Shown: positions 26,120-35,503 of the stretch, piece after piece | Position numbering within the stretch: the stretch's first letter is position 1 | How the letters are laid out: every line of letters begins with the position of its first letter | From: Magnetospirillum sp. SS-4 | Lineage (GTDB): Bacteria; Pseudomonadota; Alphaproteobacteria; Rhodospirillales; Magnetospirillaceae | NCBI RefSeq assembly: GCF_902729425.1 | Contig: NZ_LR746532.1 | Span: 58,270-98,355, forward strand | Length of the DNA: 40,086 bases | Reading direction: 5' to 3' | Program-made: the position numbers and the translations under genes | Notes under the pieces: generated by a model | What the model saw: the letters and a program-made list of their open reading frames with translations, nothing else | What the model was told of the DNA's origin: nothing | Database searches by the model: none

Positions 26120-28033
26120 TCAGGGGGTGTCAGGGGTGTTGGTATTGTCTTCGGTGCCAGGATTCCTATTCTCCAGGCTGTGGCGCTGGCAGTGATAGCC
26201 CAGCAGGAATTCCGGGCCGAGAGGGGTTTCCGCGATGAAGTCCTCGGGTTTGACGAATTTCGTCATGATGGAGTCCTCCAGCCGTTCCAGGATGATCAGA
26301 AGCCCGCGCTTTCTGGCGCGCAATCTGTTGCGGTAAGGCGCCAGGGCTTCCGATATAGTCTTCCAAGTGGAGGCCGGGCGATTGGCGAAGTGCTGCATGT
26401 ACCGAGCCGCATTGGTGCCGCGCTTCTCCTCCGCCAGGGCCAGCGCCTTGGATTCCAGGTGGTCGGCCACCGCCAGCAGGCGGCCGAACAGATAGTCGCG
26501 GGACGTGCGGTCTTCTTCGAGTGCCATTTCATATGTCTCCGTCTGGTGCGATCCCCGGTAAAGGGCGCAGGCGATCCCGAGAACCTTCTCGAATTCCCAT
26601 TCCCAGGTCTTGGACGACCTGAGGCCGACACGTCGGCAGGTGCGGTGGAAAGCGGCGCGGCCCAGGTCGCGAGGCAGGGGCTGGCCGTCGATGATGCAGG
26701 GCAGCAACCGCAGCACGGTCGCCTGGATCAGCCTGTCGTCGGCGGAACGGCCGTGGACGGCCTCGGCGATGGCGCGGGGCGACGGGGCGCCGACGAAGCG
26801 GCGCGGCGCCTGCCTGCCGTTATTTTCCCGGGTGCCGACGCACTGCCACCATGACACCTTTCGGTGCCAGTCCTCGATCCGGGCCAGGAACTCCGATCCC
26901 TTGAGTTCGCGGTAATAACTGATGGACATGCGGCCGGGGGTGGCTGCGTCCAGCACCATCACCATGACGTCGTCGGTGGGCTCGACCGTGGCGGAAAATC
27001 CCGTTGCCGCCCGACCCAGCGCCAGGGAATCGTGCTGACCGATATCGCCGAGCGTTCTCGTCTCCTCCTCCAGGAACGAGAGGTCGAAGCTGTCGGCGCA
27101 GGGATCGGGCACCTTCTTGCCGCCGCTCGCCCAGGCCACCACCACCTGATCGCCGATGCGGGTGCCCTGGCGCTCGATCAGCCAGCGGAGCGCGTTGTGG
27201 GCCTTCTGGGTGACCTCGAAACTGACGGTGGTAGCCTGACCAGCGTCGAGGAAGCGCCCCCGGAAGGTAAAGCCCGACTTGTCGTTGGATGAGATCAGCT
27301 TTGCCTTGTCACCGCCGTTGCGTAAACGGGCGGGGTGCTTCTCGGCCAGAGGCATGTCGCCGCCTCGGATCATGCACAGGCCAAGGCGGGACTGGGTCGA
27401 TTCGTAATAGGCGGTCCATGCGTCCATCAAGGTCCGGTCTTCCCAGGTGGTGGAGTCCTTCGCATCCGGCACCTCCACTCGCCAGCGGACCAGGGCGTCG
27501 CCCTGATCCCGAATCTGAGTATCTCGCTCCCTGTCCTTCTTGGGCGTCAATTGGCGCAGCAGGCGGGGCATGTCCTGGGGGCTCGGCCAGTCGAGGGCCA
27601 GCTTGCCGTCTTGCACCGGCATCACGCCCACTCGGATCAGATCAGCCACCAGATGGCCCTGGGTCACATAAGCCAGGACGGCCCTGGCCTTGGGGTGGGA
27701 ATGGGATGATCTGGTCCATGCCTCCAACTGGGCGCGGTAAAGGTTGAAATAGGAGTCCTTCTCGCCGCCCTGGTCGCGATAGTCGGCGGCGCAATACATG
27801 ATCTTGTCGGCCAGGGGATGAGGGGCTGCCCCGCTGGTGCGGTTGGCGGAATCCTCGGTGGCGGGGATGATGGTGGCCTCTTTCTCCAGCACTTTGGCCG
27901 CCGAGAATTGCCCATTGCCATCAAGGGTGATTTCGATATGGGCTTGCTGAACCGTGTGTGCGATGGGGGGGAGCGTGGCCTCGCCCCCCTTGCAGTCCTC
28001 GTAGGTCTGGTACAGCTTTTCCATCCAGCCCAT
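26120..28033 (-). CDS. cas8c: Type I-C large subunit Cas8c (Csd1)
   Basis: A 637-residue Cascade subunit that recognises the PAM and starts target unwinding. The start MGWMEKLYQTYEDC is the usual N-terminus of Csd1, and GGAGGG lies just upstream of the ATG. The protein has the Csd1 segments DKIMYCAADY, AYYESTQSRLGLCMIRGGDMPLA and the C-terminal helical region that in I-C systems can also yield an internal Cas11-like small subunit by re-initiation. I did not locate a convincing internal ribosome site. It begins 2 bases after the cas5c stop. Confidence 0.96.
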   Translation of the reverse strand: MGWMEKLYQTYEDCKGGEATLPPIAHTVQQAHIEITLDGNGQFSAAKVLEKEATIIPATEDSANRTSGAAPHPLADKIMYCAADYRDQGGEKDSYFNLYRAQLEAWTRSSHSHPKARAVLAYVTQGHLVADLIRVGVMPVQDGKLALDWPSPQDMPRLLRQLTPKKDRERDTQIRDQGDALVRWRVEVPDAKDSTTWEDRTLMDAWTAYYESTQSRLGLCMIRGGDMPLAEKHPARLRNGGDKAKLISSNDKSGFTFRGRFLDAGQATTVSFEVTQKAHNALRWLIERQGTRIGDQVVVAWASGGKKVPDPCADSFDLSFLEEETRTLGDIGQHDSLALGRAATGFSATVEPTDDVMVMVLDAATPGRMSISYYRELKGSEFLARIEDWHRKVSWWQCVGTRENNGRQAPRRFVGAPSPRAIAEAVHGRSADDRLIQATVLRLLPCIIDGQPLPRDLGRAAFHRTCRRVGLRSSKTWEWEFEKVLGIACALYRGSHQTETYEMALEEDRTSRDYLFGRLLAVADHLESKALALAEEKRGTNAARYMQHFANRPASTWKTISEALAPYRNRLRARKRGLLIILERLEDSIMTKFVKPEDFIAETPLGPEFLLGYHCQRHSLENRNPGTEDNTNTPDTP

Positions 28034-28035
28034 GA

Positions 28036-28749
28036 TCAACCCTCCGCCAATTCGGCGGCCAACTCGGCGGCTACCGGGCGAAGCCTGCGACCATCGAACC
28101 GCTTGGCGGTCATGGGGCGGATGAAGCGGCGAACCTCGCAGGCTTCCGGCCGGTCGAAGCGGAGGAGCCCATGACGCAGCACAGGCCGCCAGAAGCGGGC
28201 GTGCAACTCGTTCTTCCCGGTCTCGTCGGGGTAGTCGAAGCCGTGGAACATCAGTCCAAAGCCCAATTCGGCGACATCGTCGTACGTGCCGTTCCCCTCG
28301 CCAAAGCGGCAAGGTTCCACATAGCCCTGGCATTCGCGGGTGCCGAGAAAGATATCCTGGCGCCCGCCCTTGGCCAGAGCCCGCGTCACCATCGCCATGT
28401 GCTTGACCGGGTCGCGGTCGCCGGCCAGTTCGGGGTGGTGCTGGTTCCATTCGAAATGGGCACGAACCTGATATTCCACCTCGGCGAGATAGGTGTAGAT
28501 CGACAAGGTGTTACCGCCTTCGAAGGACAGTGGCTTGATGTTCTTGGCCCGTGTCTGGATGGTCCGCGTCACCCGCGCCTCGTCGATCACCCAGATCAGG
28601 GTCGGCTTCCAGTAAATAGATTTCGCGACGCCCTTCAGCGCCTCGTAGGTGGGAAGGTGGTAGCTGCACTTCTCACCGCCGGTCCGGGTCAGCGGGTCGG
28701 TGAACAAGGCGTTCCTGCCCCAGACCCGGAACTCGATGGCATTGGACAT
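28036..28749 (-). CDS. cas5c: Type I-C crRNA endoribonuclease Cas5c (Cas5d)
   Basis: A 237-residue RAMP protein. In type I-C there is no Cas6; Cas5c cuts the pre-crRNA at the base of the repeat hairpin and then caps the crRNA 5' handle. The N-terminal IEFRVWGRNALFTDPLTRTGGEKCSYHLPTYEA segment (given here as its ends, EFRVWG and HLPTYEA) is family-typical, as is the block FLGTRECQGYVEPC. The C-terminus ends in an AAELAAELAEG helix. It starts 1 base after the cas3 stop, so it is translationally coupled. Confidence 0.96.
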   Translation of the reverse strand: MSNAIEFRVWGRNALFTDPLTRTGGEKCSYHLPTYEALKGVAKSIYWKPTLIWVIDEARVTRTIQTRAKNIKPLSFEGGNTLSIYTYLAEVEYQVRAHFEWNQHHPELAGDRDPVKHMAMVTRALAKGGRQDIFLGTRECQGYVEPCRFGEGNGTYDDVAELGFGLMFHGFDYPDETGKNELHARFWRPVLRHGLLRFDRPEACEVRRFIRPMTAKRFDGRRLRPVAAELAAELAEG

Positions 28750-28750
28750 G

Positions 28751-31252
28751 TCAGTCCTCCCCGGATCTGTCCATAAAAGTCAGCCCTGTATCGTATCTAT
28801 ACATTTTTTCAGAGCAACAATAATTTATTATACCGTTTTGCGATAATTTTATGAAGCCTGATGCGCGCATTTTTTCCAGCTCTCCGGGAAAAAGGCCAAC
28901 GGTATAGGCTTGCGCCTTACCGAGAAGTGTCCGCTGGTGGCCCATGTCGTCGCAGGCGAGCAGTTCGGCGATCAGGGCTTTGCCCTCGCCATGGGGAACG
29001 ATGACGCCCTCGGTGGGGGCGTCGATGGCCTTGAACAGGCGGGCGGCGGTCATGAATGACTGTTTGAGGAATGGCGCGGGCTTGCCTGTCTTTTCTTCGT
29101 ATCGCTCGCTCGCCTTGCCGTTGGAGGACAGCAGGTTAAGCAGGCTGTCGTCGTGGCCGATCACCTGCTTGTCGATCCGGCTGACCATCTCGTTCCGGCG
29201 GGCGAAGAAGTAGTACTCATAGTAGCGCTCCATAGCCTTGGGGCCGATGGGGTCGTCGTCGAAATCCGTTGGGTCGGCGGCATACTCCCGCAAAACCCGC
29301 TCAGCCTCGGCCTGACCCTTGGCGATATCGGTCAGATTCGGCCCCAGCACTTCCTCGGACAAGGACAGGATTTGGACATGACCAAGCGCGGTCTCGCGGT
29401 TTCGGTTACAGCGTCCCGCCGCCTGGGCGATGGAGTCGAGCCCCGCCATGGCGCGGATCACGCTGGCGAAGCTGATATCGATGCCGGCTTCGATCAACTG
29501 GGTGCTGACCAGCAGCACCGGCCTGCGGGTTCGGGGGGCAAGACGCGCCATTACCTCGCCCAGCACCTCGCGACGATGGGTGGGGCACATATTGGTGCTG
29601 AGATGGAAGACGTCAAAATCGGCGGTATCGCGGCAAAGGTGGTACAGCTCGCGCGCTGATCGCTTGGTGTTGACCACCATCAGACAATTGCCGAGGCGCC
29701 GGACCTCGGCCAGGGCTCGATCCGCCGCTTCAGCATGGCTCCAGCCGCCGTCCTTGTGCGGGTGATCGATCTCGACCCGCTTCAGGTCGCGGAACAATTC
29801 CACCGGGTCAGGGATAATCTCGCTGCCGGGTGGTCGTCTGACCGCTCCCAGATTTGGATTAACCCGGTCCAGCAGCGGCTGGGTGGCGGTGCACAGGACC
29901 ACGGTGCTGCCGCAATGATCGACCAGGAAGTTGACTGCATTGGCAAACATGTGGACGAAGCGGATCGGTAGGGCCTGGACCTCGTCGAAGATCAGCACCG
30001 AGCGTGCCAACCGGTGCATCCGCCGTGCGCCGCGGGTGCCGTCGCCGAACAGGGACTCCAGCACCTGGACCATGGTGGTGAAGATCACGGGGGCTTCCCA
30101 GCTTTCGGTAAGGTTCTTCTCCCGCCATCCTGTTCGTTCTGGAGTCAGGTTGGAATGGTGTTCCAGTACGATGCCGCCTAACCCTTTGGGGTCGAGCGCC
30201 TTCCGCGCCACTTCGGCATTCTGATCGATGATGGCGGTGAAGGGCAGGAAGCAGAAAATGCGTTCCAGGCCATGTTCTTGTGCGTGGTGCAGGGCGAAAC
30301 GCAGGGATGCCAGCGTCTTTCCGCCCCCTGTCGGCACCGCCAGGGTATAAAGCCCAGGCGGCCTTGCCGCTGCGTCGAGACAAAGGCCTGATACCTGGCT
30401 GCGGATGGCACCGATTTCACTGGTTCCATCAAGATCGAGGATATGCGTTTCCAGCCGTTCGATCAGGATCGGCCAAGAACCGAACCGGGATGTTATGGCG
30501 GTTCTGGCGCGCATAAAGTGCGCCGTGTTCAGTCGGTCGGCATCCACCAGACAACTGAACAGGAAGCGGGCCAGCAATCCGCACTGGTTGTACCAGATGG
30601 ATCGTGACGCTGATGTGGAGCCGAGGGCGCGAATCTTGGCGTCGAGCTGTGTGGTAAGCTGCTGGTCCGCCAAAATCCGGCCGATCCGTTCGCGGATGGT
30701 AGTATCGGCCAGGGTCCAGGCCTGTTTGGCATGGGTCTCTGCCTCGGGCTTGTCCAAACGTCGCGAGAAACCATCACGGCCGAAATCGCTACCGCCTCCG
30801 ATCAGGCAGTCTATCAGCCCGGAGTGATGGGAGGCACAGCACAGGGCAAGGAATTGGGCGAGTTTCTCATGCGTGCCGCCGAGTGAACGCCAGATGATCT
30901 GTGCCCCGGCAGTCGAGTGATCGATCCGACCTTTCAGGCTGGCAGCATCAACATAATCCTCGTCCCGGTCAGGGTCGAGCATCCTGGCCGCCGATTTCAG
31001 GTACGCTTGGAACGCGGGGGCATATTTTCCGATGTCGTGGCTGAGGCCGAGGAGATATCCCGCCTGCGGCAGCCCGATGCGTCCGGCAAAGCAGCGCGAT
31101 AGCCTTGCGGTCCCACTAAGGTGACTAGCAAGCGTATGGATAGTGCCGTTCCCGACATGCGCCAGGGCGGCGGTCTCCTCAAGATGCTCGGCCAGATCAT
31201 GTGTCGCGTCGGTTTTGTCGCGATGGGCGATGGGAGGTGGGGGAGTGCTCAT
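28751..31252 (-). CDS. cas3: CRISPR nuclease-helicase Cas3 (HD + DExH)
   Basis: An 833-residue effector that degrades target DNA after Cascade binding. The N-terminal HD nuclease has His-Asp at 72-73 (LLGLSHDIGKY), Asp111-His112 (RIDHSTAGA) and His142-His143. The superfamily 2 helicase follows: Walker A A-V-P-T-G-G-G-K-T at 305-313, DEVQ box (LIFDEVQALP, near 434), and motif VI region QAAGRCNRNRE. All catalytic residues are present, so interference should be active. It is the first gene of the cas operon; its ribosome site (GGGCG) is weak and the promoter must lie in the 435-bp gap upstream. Confidence 0.97.
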   Translation of the reverse strand: MSTPPPPIAHRDKTDATHDLAEHLEETAALAHVGNGTIHTLASHLSGTARLSRCFAGRIGLPQAGYLLGLSHDIGKYAPAFQAYLKSAARMLDPDRDEDYVDAASLKGRIDHSTAGAQIIWRSLGGTHEKLAQFLALCCASHHSGLIDCLIGGGSDFGRDGFSRRLDKPEAETHAKQAWTLADTTIRERIGRILADQQLTTQLDAKIRALGSTSASRSIWYNQCGLLARFLFSCLVDADRLNTAHFMRARTAITSRFGSWPILIERLETHILDLDGTSEIGAIRSQVSGLCLDAAARPPGLYTLAVPTGGGKTLASLRFALHHAQEHGLERIFCFLPFTAIIDQNAEVARKALDPKGLGGIVLEHHSNLTPERTGWREKNLTESWEAPVIFTTMVQVLESLFGDGTRGARRMHRLARSVLIFDEVQALPIRFVHMFANAVNFLVDHCGSTVVLCTATQPLLDRVNPNLGAVRRPPGSEIIPDPVELFRDLKRVEIDHPHKDGGWSHAEAADRALAEVRRLGNCLMVVNTKRSARELYHLCRDTADFDVFHLSTNMCPTHRREVLGEVMARLAPRTRRPVLLVSTQLIEAGIDISFASVIRAMAGLDSIAQAAGRCNRNRETALGHVQILSLSEEVLGPNLTDIAKGQAEAERVLREYAADPTDFDDDPIGPKAMERYYEYYFFARRNEMVSRIDKQVIGHDDSLLNLLSSNGKASERYEEKTGKPAPFLKQSFMTAARLFKAIDAPTEGVIVPHGEGKALIAELLACDDMGHQRTLLGKAQAYTVGLFPGELEKMRASGFIKLSQNGIINYCCSEKMYRYDTGLTFMDRSGED

Positions 31253-31257
31253 GGCTG

Positions 31258-31294
31258 GACGCGCCCAATGCGAGATGAATGATTGTCGCGCGTC
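31258..31294. repeat. Inverted repeat in the cas3 5' region
   Basis: GACGCGC (31258-31264) and GCGCGTC (31288-31294) are perfect complements, separated by 23 bases, beginning 6 bases before the cas3 start codon. It could be an operator or an mRNA structure masking the weak cas3 ribosome site. Confidence 0.4.
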
Positions 31295-31408
31295 ATCATG
31301 AATTGAGATCGAGGGCGAGGCCAGCGGGATGGTGGTTGGAGTCGCGGATTCCCAGGTCCTGGATCGCCATGCGCCGCGGCCATGTCTGGCGCCGGAGCTG
31401 AAACGGCA

Positions 31409-31440
31409 AATGGCGGAACCGCCTGCGCGATTCCGCCATT
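31409..31440. promoter_or_regulatory. 10-bp-arm inverted repeat upstream of cas3, sharing a motif with the leader
   Basis: AATGGCGGAA (31409-31418) pairs perfectly with TTCCGCCATT (31431-31440) over a 12-base spacer. The core GGCGGAA...GATTCCGCC also occurs in the CRISPR leader (23109-23131, 9-base spacer). Position upstream of the cas operon makes a regulator site the simplest reading; a terminator is less likely because no T-run follows on either strand. Confidence 0.45.
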
Positions 31441-31687
31441 CCCTCGCCCCAGAGTCCGGTCGCCATATCAGGCGCCCGGCGGTTTCCTCCCGAAACTCAA
31501 GCCGCCGTTTTCAGGCTGGCTTCCGGTCGTCATGCCCGTTTGCCGAGCTTGGGCGGAGTGTACGTAATTCCGCGTCGTCCGTCATCCCCATTTTTTTGTT
31601 AAGGTTTCTTGAATGGGGAATCCGACGAAACTCTTGAACCCGGACGAGGGCGGGCGCACCTTTCAGGGAAACCCGATGGAGGTCGCC

Positions 31688-32254
31688 ATGATCCGCCCGT
31701 TCGCCGTCGTTGCCGCGCTGGTTCTGTCCGCCGCCCCGGTTCAGGCGCAACAGGCCGCCAAGGGCGCCGGCGGTCCGCTGGTCATCACCATCACCAAGGC
31801 CGATTGCTCGCGCCTGATCCAGCATCGGGCCTCGGCCGACGTGGCCTACAAGCCCGGCGTCGACGTGCGCGGCAAGCCGGTGGCTTCGGCGGATACCGAC
31901 CCGTCGCGGGCGGAATTCGCGAAAAGGGTTGTTCCCGACGTGCTGGAATTTCCGGTCACCATCAATCCGCTGAACTATGCCGGCCGCAAGGCCGCCTACA
32001 AGTCCAAGGAATCCACCCAGGCCGCCATCGCCGCCGGCGGCGGCACCGCCACGGCGGCGCAGAGTCAGGCGCTGGCCGAGGCCGAGGGCAAGCTGGCCGG
32101 CTATTCCGCCAAGGGGCTGGACAACACCACCGCCTCGGTGGGGACGGTGAAGTACGATTTCGCCAAGGGCAGCTTCACCTTCAACGGCGAGCCGCTGGTT
32201 TCCGAGGATCAGGCCAGTCTGGCCGCCGCCTGTTCCCGGCAGGGGGTGAAGTAG
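31688..32254 (+). CDS. Periplasmic protein of unknown function
   Basis: Not recognised. The ATG at 31688 is chosen because GGAGGT lies 4 bases upstream and the protein then opens with a clean signal peptide (residues 1-20, cleavage after VQA); upstream ATGs at 31613 and 31676 would hide it. The mature part (about 168 residues) has an Ala/Gly-rich centre (AAIAAGGGTATAAQSQALAEAE) flanked by beta-like segments with YKPGVDVRGKPV and GTVKYDFAKGSFTFNGEPL. It has two Cys residues (in TKADCSR and AAACSRQ) that could form a disulfide. It is divergent from cas3 and followed by an 81-bp gap. Confidence 0.7.
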   Translation: MIRPFAVVAALVLSAAPVQAQQAAKGAGGPLVITITKADCSRLIQHRASADVAYKPGVDVRGKPVASADTDPSRAEFAKRVVPDVLEFPVTINPLNYAGRKAAYKSKESTQAAIAAGGGTATAAQSQALAEAEGKLAGYSAKGLDNTTASVGTVKYDFAKGSFTFNGEPLVSEDQASLAAACSRQGVK

Positions 32255-32271
32255 CCATCGACACCGGTCTT

Positions 32272-32310
32272 GAACCGCCCGCCCCGGTGGCATAGCCTGC
32301 CGGGCGGTTC
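32272..32310. terminator. Perfect 10-bp-arm hairpin after the periplasmic protein gene
   Basis: GAACCGCCCG (32272-32281) pairs with CGGGCGGTTC (32301-32310) over a 19-base loop, 17 bases after the stop codon and 25 bases before the yqhA start. Position fits a terminator, but there is no T-run, so it may need Rho or act on RNA stability. Confidence 0.45.
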
Positions 32311-32335
32311 ATGGCGTGGCAGTAGGTGATTTTCC

Positions 32336-32839
32336 ATGATCGAGCGCTCCTTGGAACGACTGATCTTCGCCAGCCGCTGGCTGCTGGCGCCGTTCTATCT
32401 TGGATTGGTGGCGTCGCTGGTGCTGCTGCTGATCAAGTTCATCCAGGAATTCCTCCACACCGTTCCCCATGTGATGGAGATGAGCGAGAATCAGGTGATT
32501 CTCACGGTGCTGTCGCTGATCGACTTGTCGCTGGCCGGCAACCTGCTGCTGATCGTGATCTTTTCCGGCTACGAGAATTTCGTCTCCAAGATCAATACCG
32601 GCGACAGCGAGGACCGGCCAGACTGGATGGGCAAGGTGGATTTCAGCGGATTGAAGCTGAAGCTGATCGCCTCGATCGTCGCCATTTCCGGCATTCATCT
32701 GCTCAAGGCGTTCATGGACGTGCAATCCATCGACAAGGAGAACCTTGGCTGGATGGTGGGAATCCATCTGGTGTTCGTGATCTCGGGGGTTCTGCTGGCG
32801 GTCATGGACCGGATTTCCGAGGGTGCCGCCGGCCACTGA
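32336..32839 (+). CDS. yqhA: YqhA/UPF0114 family inner-membrane protein
   Basis: A 167-residue protein with four hydrophobic segments (about 15-38, 52-76, 107-126, 137-158). The family signatures are FASRWLLAPFYLGL at the N-terminus, SLIDLSLAGNLLLIVIFSGYENFVS in the middle, and ISGIHLLKAFMD. UPF0114 proteins are widespread inner-membrane proteins with no settled function. It converges with cueR, with only 9 bases between the stop codons. Confidence 0.9.
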   Translation: MIERSLERLIFASRWLLAPFYLGLVASLVLLLIKFIQEFLHTVPHVMEMSENQVILTVLSLIDLSLAGNLLLIVIFSGYENFVSKINTGDSEDRPDWMGKVDFSGLKLKLIASIVAISGIHLLKAFMDVQSIDKENLGWMVGIHLVFVISGVLLAVMDRISEGAAGH

Positions 32840-32848
32840 CCACCGTCC

Positions 32849-33244
32849 TTACCGGTCCGTCTGGGCCAGCGTTTCCAGGATCGGACAGTCCGGGTGGTCG
32901 TCGCCGCAGCAGCGGTTGGTGAGGTCGATCAGGGTGCGGCGGATCGAATCCAGTTCGGCGATCTTGCGCTCGATGGCGGCGACGTGGTTGAGCGCGATGG
33001 CCTTGACGTCGGCGCTGGCCCGGGACCGGTCGCGCCACAATCCCAGCAGGCCGGCGACGTCGTCCACCGAGAAGCCCAGCGACCGGGCGCGCTGGACGAA
33101 ACGCAGCGTCTCGACTTCGTTCGCGGTGTAGGCCCGATAGCCGGCATTGGTGCGGCCGGCGGCGGGAATGAGGCCGATGGATTCGTAATAACGGATGGTC
33201 TTGGCGGAAACGCCCGACCGTCTGGCCGCCTCGCCGATGTTCAT
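32849..33244 (-). CDS. cueR: Copper-responsive MerR-family regulator CueR
   Basis: A 131-residue metalloregulator. The N-terminal winged helix ([21 protein letters not shown], quoted as ends GEAARRSG and KTIRYYE) is followed by the long dimerisation helix. The metal loop has C-x7-C (CCGDDHPDC, then PIL), the arrangement that binds Cu(I) in CueR. It represses and, with copper, activates its promoter by twisting the 19-bp spacer. Its ATG overlaps the copA stop (ATGA), so copA and cueR form one operon, and the target site upstream of copA is listed separately. Confidence 0.92.
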   Translation of the reverse strand: MNIGEAARRSGVSAKTIRYYESIGLIPAAGRTNAGYRAYTANEVETLRFVQRARSLGFSVDDVAGLLGLWRDRSRASADVKAIALNHVAAIERKIAELDSIRRTLIDLTNRCCGDDHPDCPILETLAQTDR

Positions 33245-35430
33245 TTCATCCTCCAGCGACGCAGCAGCAGCGAGTTGGAAACCACCGACACCGACGACAT
33301 GGCCATGGCGGCACCGGCGATCACCGGGGTCAGCAGGCCGAGGGCGGCGGCGGGAATCGCCACCACGTTGTAGGCGAACGCCCAGAACAGGTTCTGGCGG
33401 ATCTTGGCGGTGGTGGCGCGCGAGATGGACAGCGCCTCGGCCAGCAGGGCGGGGTCGCCGCGCACCAGGGTGATGCCGGCCGCCTGCATGGCGACGTCGG
33501 TCCCGGTTCCCATGGCGATGCCGATATGGGCGGCGGCCAGGGCGGGGGCATCGTTGACGCCGTCGCCGACCATGGCCACGACCCGGCCGCCGGCCATCAG
33601 CTTGGTGACCTCGGCCGCCTTGTCCTCGGGCAGCACCTCGGCCACCACCCGGTCGATGCCGATGGCGTCGCCGATCACGCGGGCGGCCAGGGCGTGGTCG
33701 CCGGTCAGCATCACCGTCTCGATTCCCATGGCCTTGAGCGCGGCCACCGCGTGGGCGGCGCTGGGCTTGACCCGATCGGCCACCGCGATGAAGCCCAGGC
33801 CCTTGCCGCCTTCCGCCACCCACATGATGGTCCGGCCCTGGGATTCGTCGTGGGCGGCCTGCGGGTACAGGGGGCCGAGGTCGACGGCCTCTTCCACCAT
33901 CAGGCGGCGGCTGCCGACCAGCAGCGCCCGCCCGTCCACCGTGGCGGTGAAGCCGCGTCCCGGCAAGCCGCGGAATTCCTCGACCGTGCCCAGGGTTCCG
34001 GCCGGCGCCCGCGCCAGCACGGCGCGGGCCAGGGGATGCTCGCTGCCCTGCTGCGCCGAGGCGGCGAGACGCAGCAGGGCCTCGGCGTCGCCATCGGCCG
34101 CCACCGCGTTCATCACCGACGGCCGCCCCTCGGTCAGGGTTCCGGTCTTGTCGAACGCCACCACGCCGACCTGGTGGGCGCGCTCCAGCGCCTCGGCGTC
34201 CTTGATCAGGATGCCGTGCCGCGCCGCCACCCCGGTCCCGACCATGATGCCGGTGGGGGTGGCAAGGCCGAGGGCGCAGGGGCAGGCGATCACCAGCACC
34301 GAGACGGCGGCGACGAAAGCGGTCTGGAGATCGCCCATGATCAGCCACCAGCCCAGGAAGCACAGCAGCGCCACCACCGCCACCACCGGCACGAACACCG
34401 CCGAGATGCGGTCGACCAGTTGCTGCACCGGCGCCTTGCTGGCCTGGGCGCCCTGAACCATGCGGATGATCCGGCTGATGGTGGATTCCGCCCCGACGCG
34501 GGTGGCCCTGATCCGCAGCAGGCCGTCGCCGTTGACGGCGCCGGCCACCACCGCGTCCCCCCTGGCCTTGGCCACCGGCAGGCTTTCGCCGGTGATCAGC
34601 GATTCGTCGAACTGGCTTTCGCCGTCCATCACCTCGCCATCCACCGGGGCGCGTTCGCCCGGCCGCACCACCACGATCTCGCCGGCCGCCACCAGGGCGG
34701 CGGGAACCTCCAGCACCTCGCCGTCGCGCTCGACCCGGGCGATTTCCGGGCGCAGCCGCATCAGCGCCCGGATGGCTCCGGCGGCCGAGCGCTTGGCCCT
34801 GGCCTCCAGGCTCTTGCCCAGCAGCACCAGGGTTATGACCACGGCGGCGCCCTCGAAATAGAGGTTGCCGTGATGGGCGTCGCCGATGACGACGTGCCAG
34901 GCGGACAGGCCGAAGGCGGCGGTGGTGCCCAGGACCACCAGCACGTCCATGTTGCCGATTCCGCCTCTCAGCGAGGCCCAGGCGCCCTTGTAGAAGCGCA
35001 GCCCGATGCCGAACTGGACCGGTGCCGCCAGGACCAGCTGAATCCAGGGCGGGATCATCCAGTGGATTCCGGCCAGATCGACGGCCATCTGGACCACCAG
35101 CGGCAGGGTGAGCGCGGCCGAAAGCAGCAGCGCCAGCGTCTGGCGGCGGGATTCGGCGGCGTATTCCGCCTCGGCGCGATCCAGATCCTCGTCGCCGGAC
35201 TGGTTCAGATCGGCCTGGAAACCGGCCTTGACGATGGCCTCGACCAGTTGTTCGGGGCGGGCGCGGTCGGGGTCGAAGCGGATGTCGGCCCGTTCCGCCG
35301 CCAGGCTGACCAGGGCGCGGTCGACGCCGTCGACCTTGCCCAGCACCCGTTCCAGCCGGGTGGAGCAGGCGGCGCAGGTCATGCCCTTGACGGGCAGCGA
35401 CAGGGACGCGGTGGGGGGGTGATGGGTCAT
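33241..35430 (-). CDS. copA: Cu(I)-exporting P1B-type ATPase CopA
   Basis: A 729-residue inner-membrane pump for monovalent copper. One N-terminal heavy-metal domain with G-M-T-C-A-A-C (Cys19, Cys22) is present. Membrane helices follow, the sixth with the C-P-C ion-binding motif ([15 protein letters not shown]). Phosphorylation motif [13 protein letters not shown] actuator loop and [10 protein letters not shown] hinge are all intact. The ATG at 35430 is preferred over a TTG 21 bases upstream, because the GGAAGGA ribosome site lies between the two. Transcription is controlled from the CueR palindrome 31 bases upstream. Confidence 0.95.
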   Translation of the reverse strand: MTHHPPTASLSLPVKGMTCAACSTRLERVLGKVDGVDRALVSLAAERADIRFDPDRARPEQLVEAIVKAGFQADLNQSGDEDLDRAEAEYAAESRRQTLALLLSAALTLPLVVQMAVDLAGIHWMIPPWIQLVLAAPVQFGIGLRFYKGAWASLRGGIGNMDVLVVLGTTAAFGLSAWHVVIGDAHHGNLYFEGAAVVITLVLLGKSLEARAKRSAAGAIRALMRLRPEIARVERDGEVLEVPAALVAAGEIVVVRPGERAPVDGEVMDGESQFDESLITGESLPVAKARGDAVVAGAVNGDGLLRIRATRVGAESTISRIIRMVQGAQASKAPVQQLVDRISAVFVPVVAVVALLCFLGWWLIMGDLQTAFVAAVSVLVIACPCALGLATPTGIMVGTGVAARHGILIKDAEALERAHQVGVVAFDKTGTLTEGRPSVMNAVAADGDAEALLRLAASAQQGSEHPLARAVLARAPAGTLGTVEEFRGLPGRGFTATVDGRALLVGSRRLMVEEAVDLGPLYPQAAHDESQGRTIMWVAEGGKGLGFIAVADRVKPSAAHAVAALKAMGIETVMLTGDHALAARVIGDAIGIDRVVAEVLPEDKAAEVTKLMAGGRVVAMVGDGVNDAPALAAAHIGIAMGTGTDVAMQAAGITLVRGDPALLAEALSISRATTAKIRQNLFWAFAYNVVAIPAAALGLLTPVIAGAAMAMSSVSVVSNSLLLRRWRMK

Positions 35431-35461
35431 GGCCGGACAATCCTTCCGCAAGCGACGACCT

Positions 35462-35498
35462 CATACTTGGGCTTCCAGTCGCTGGAAGGTCAAGTATG
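35462..35498 (-). promoter_or_regulatory. copA promoter with CueR operator (37-bp near-perfect palindrome)
   Basis: The arms CATACTTGGGCTTCCAG (35462-35478) and CTGGAAGGTCAAGTATG (35482-35498) match at 15 of 17 positions around a 3-base centre. On the minus strand a -35 TTGACC (35493-35488) and a -10 AAGTAT (35468-35463) are separated by 19 bases, the long spacer diagnostic of MerR-type activation, and the CTTCCAG/CTGGAAG core lies inside the spacer as in known CueR promoters. Confidence 0.9.
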
Positions 35499-35503
35499 GG
35501 TTT

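Larger units (their letters stand above)
31253..31687. other. 435-bp divergent regulatory gap between cas3 and the periplasmic protein gene
   Basis: No gene is supported on either strand. It should hold the cas operon promoter (minus) and the promoter of the secreted protein (plus), but no strong -35/-10 pair is obvious. It contains two strong dyads listed separately, plus a T-run (31593-31599) ahead of the plus-strand gene. The sequence is otherwise of host-like composition. Confidence 0.6.
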
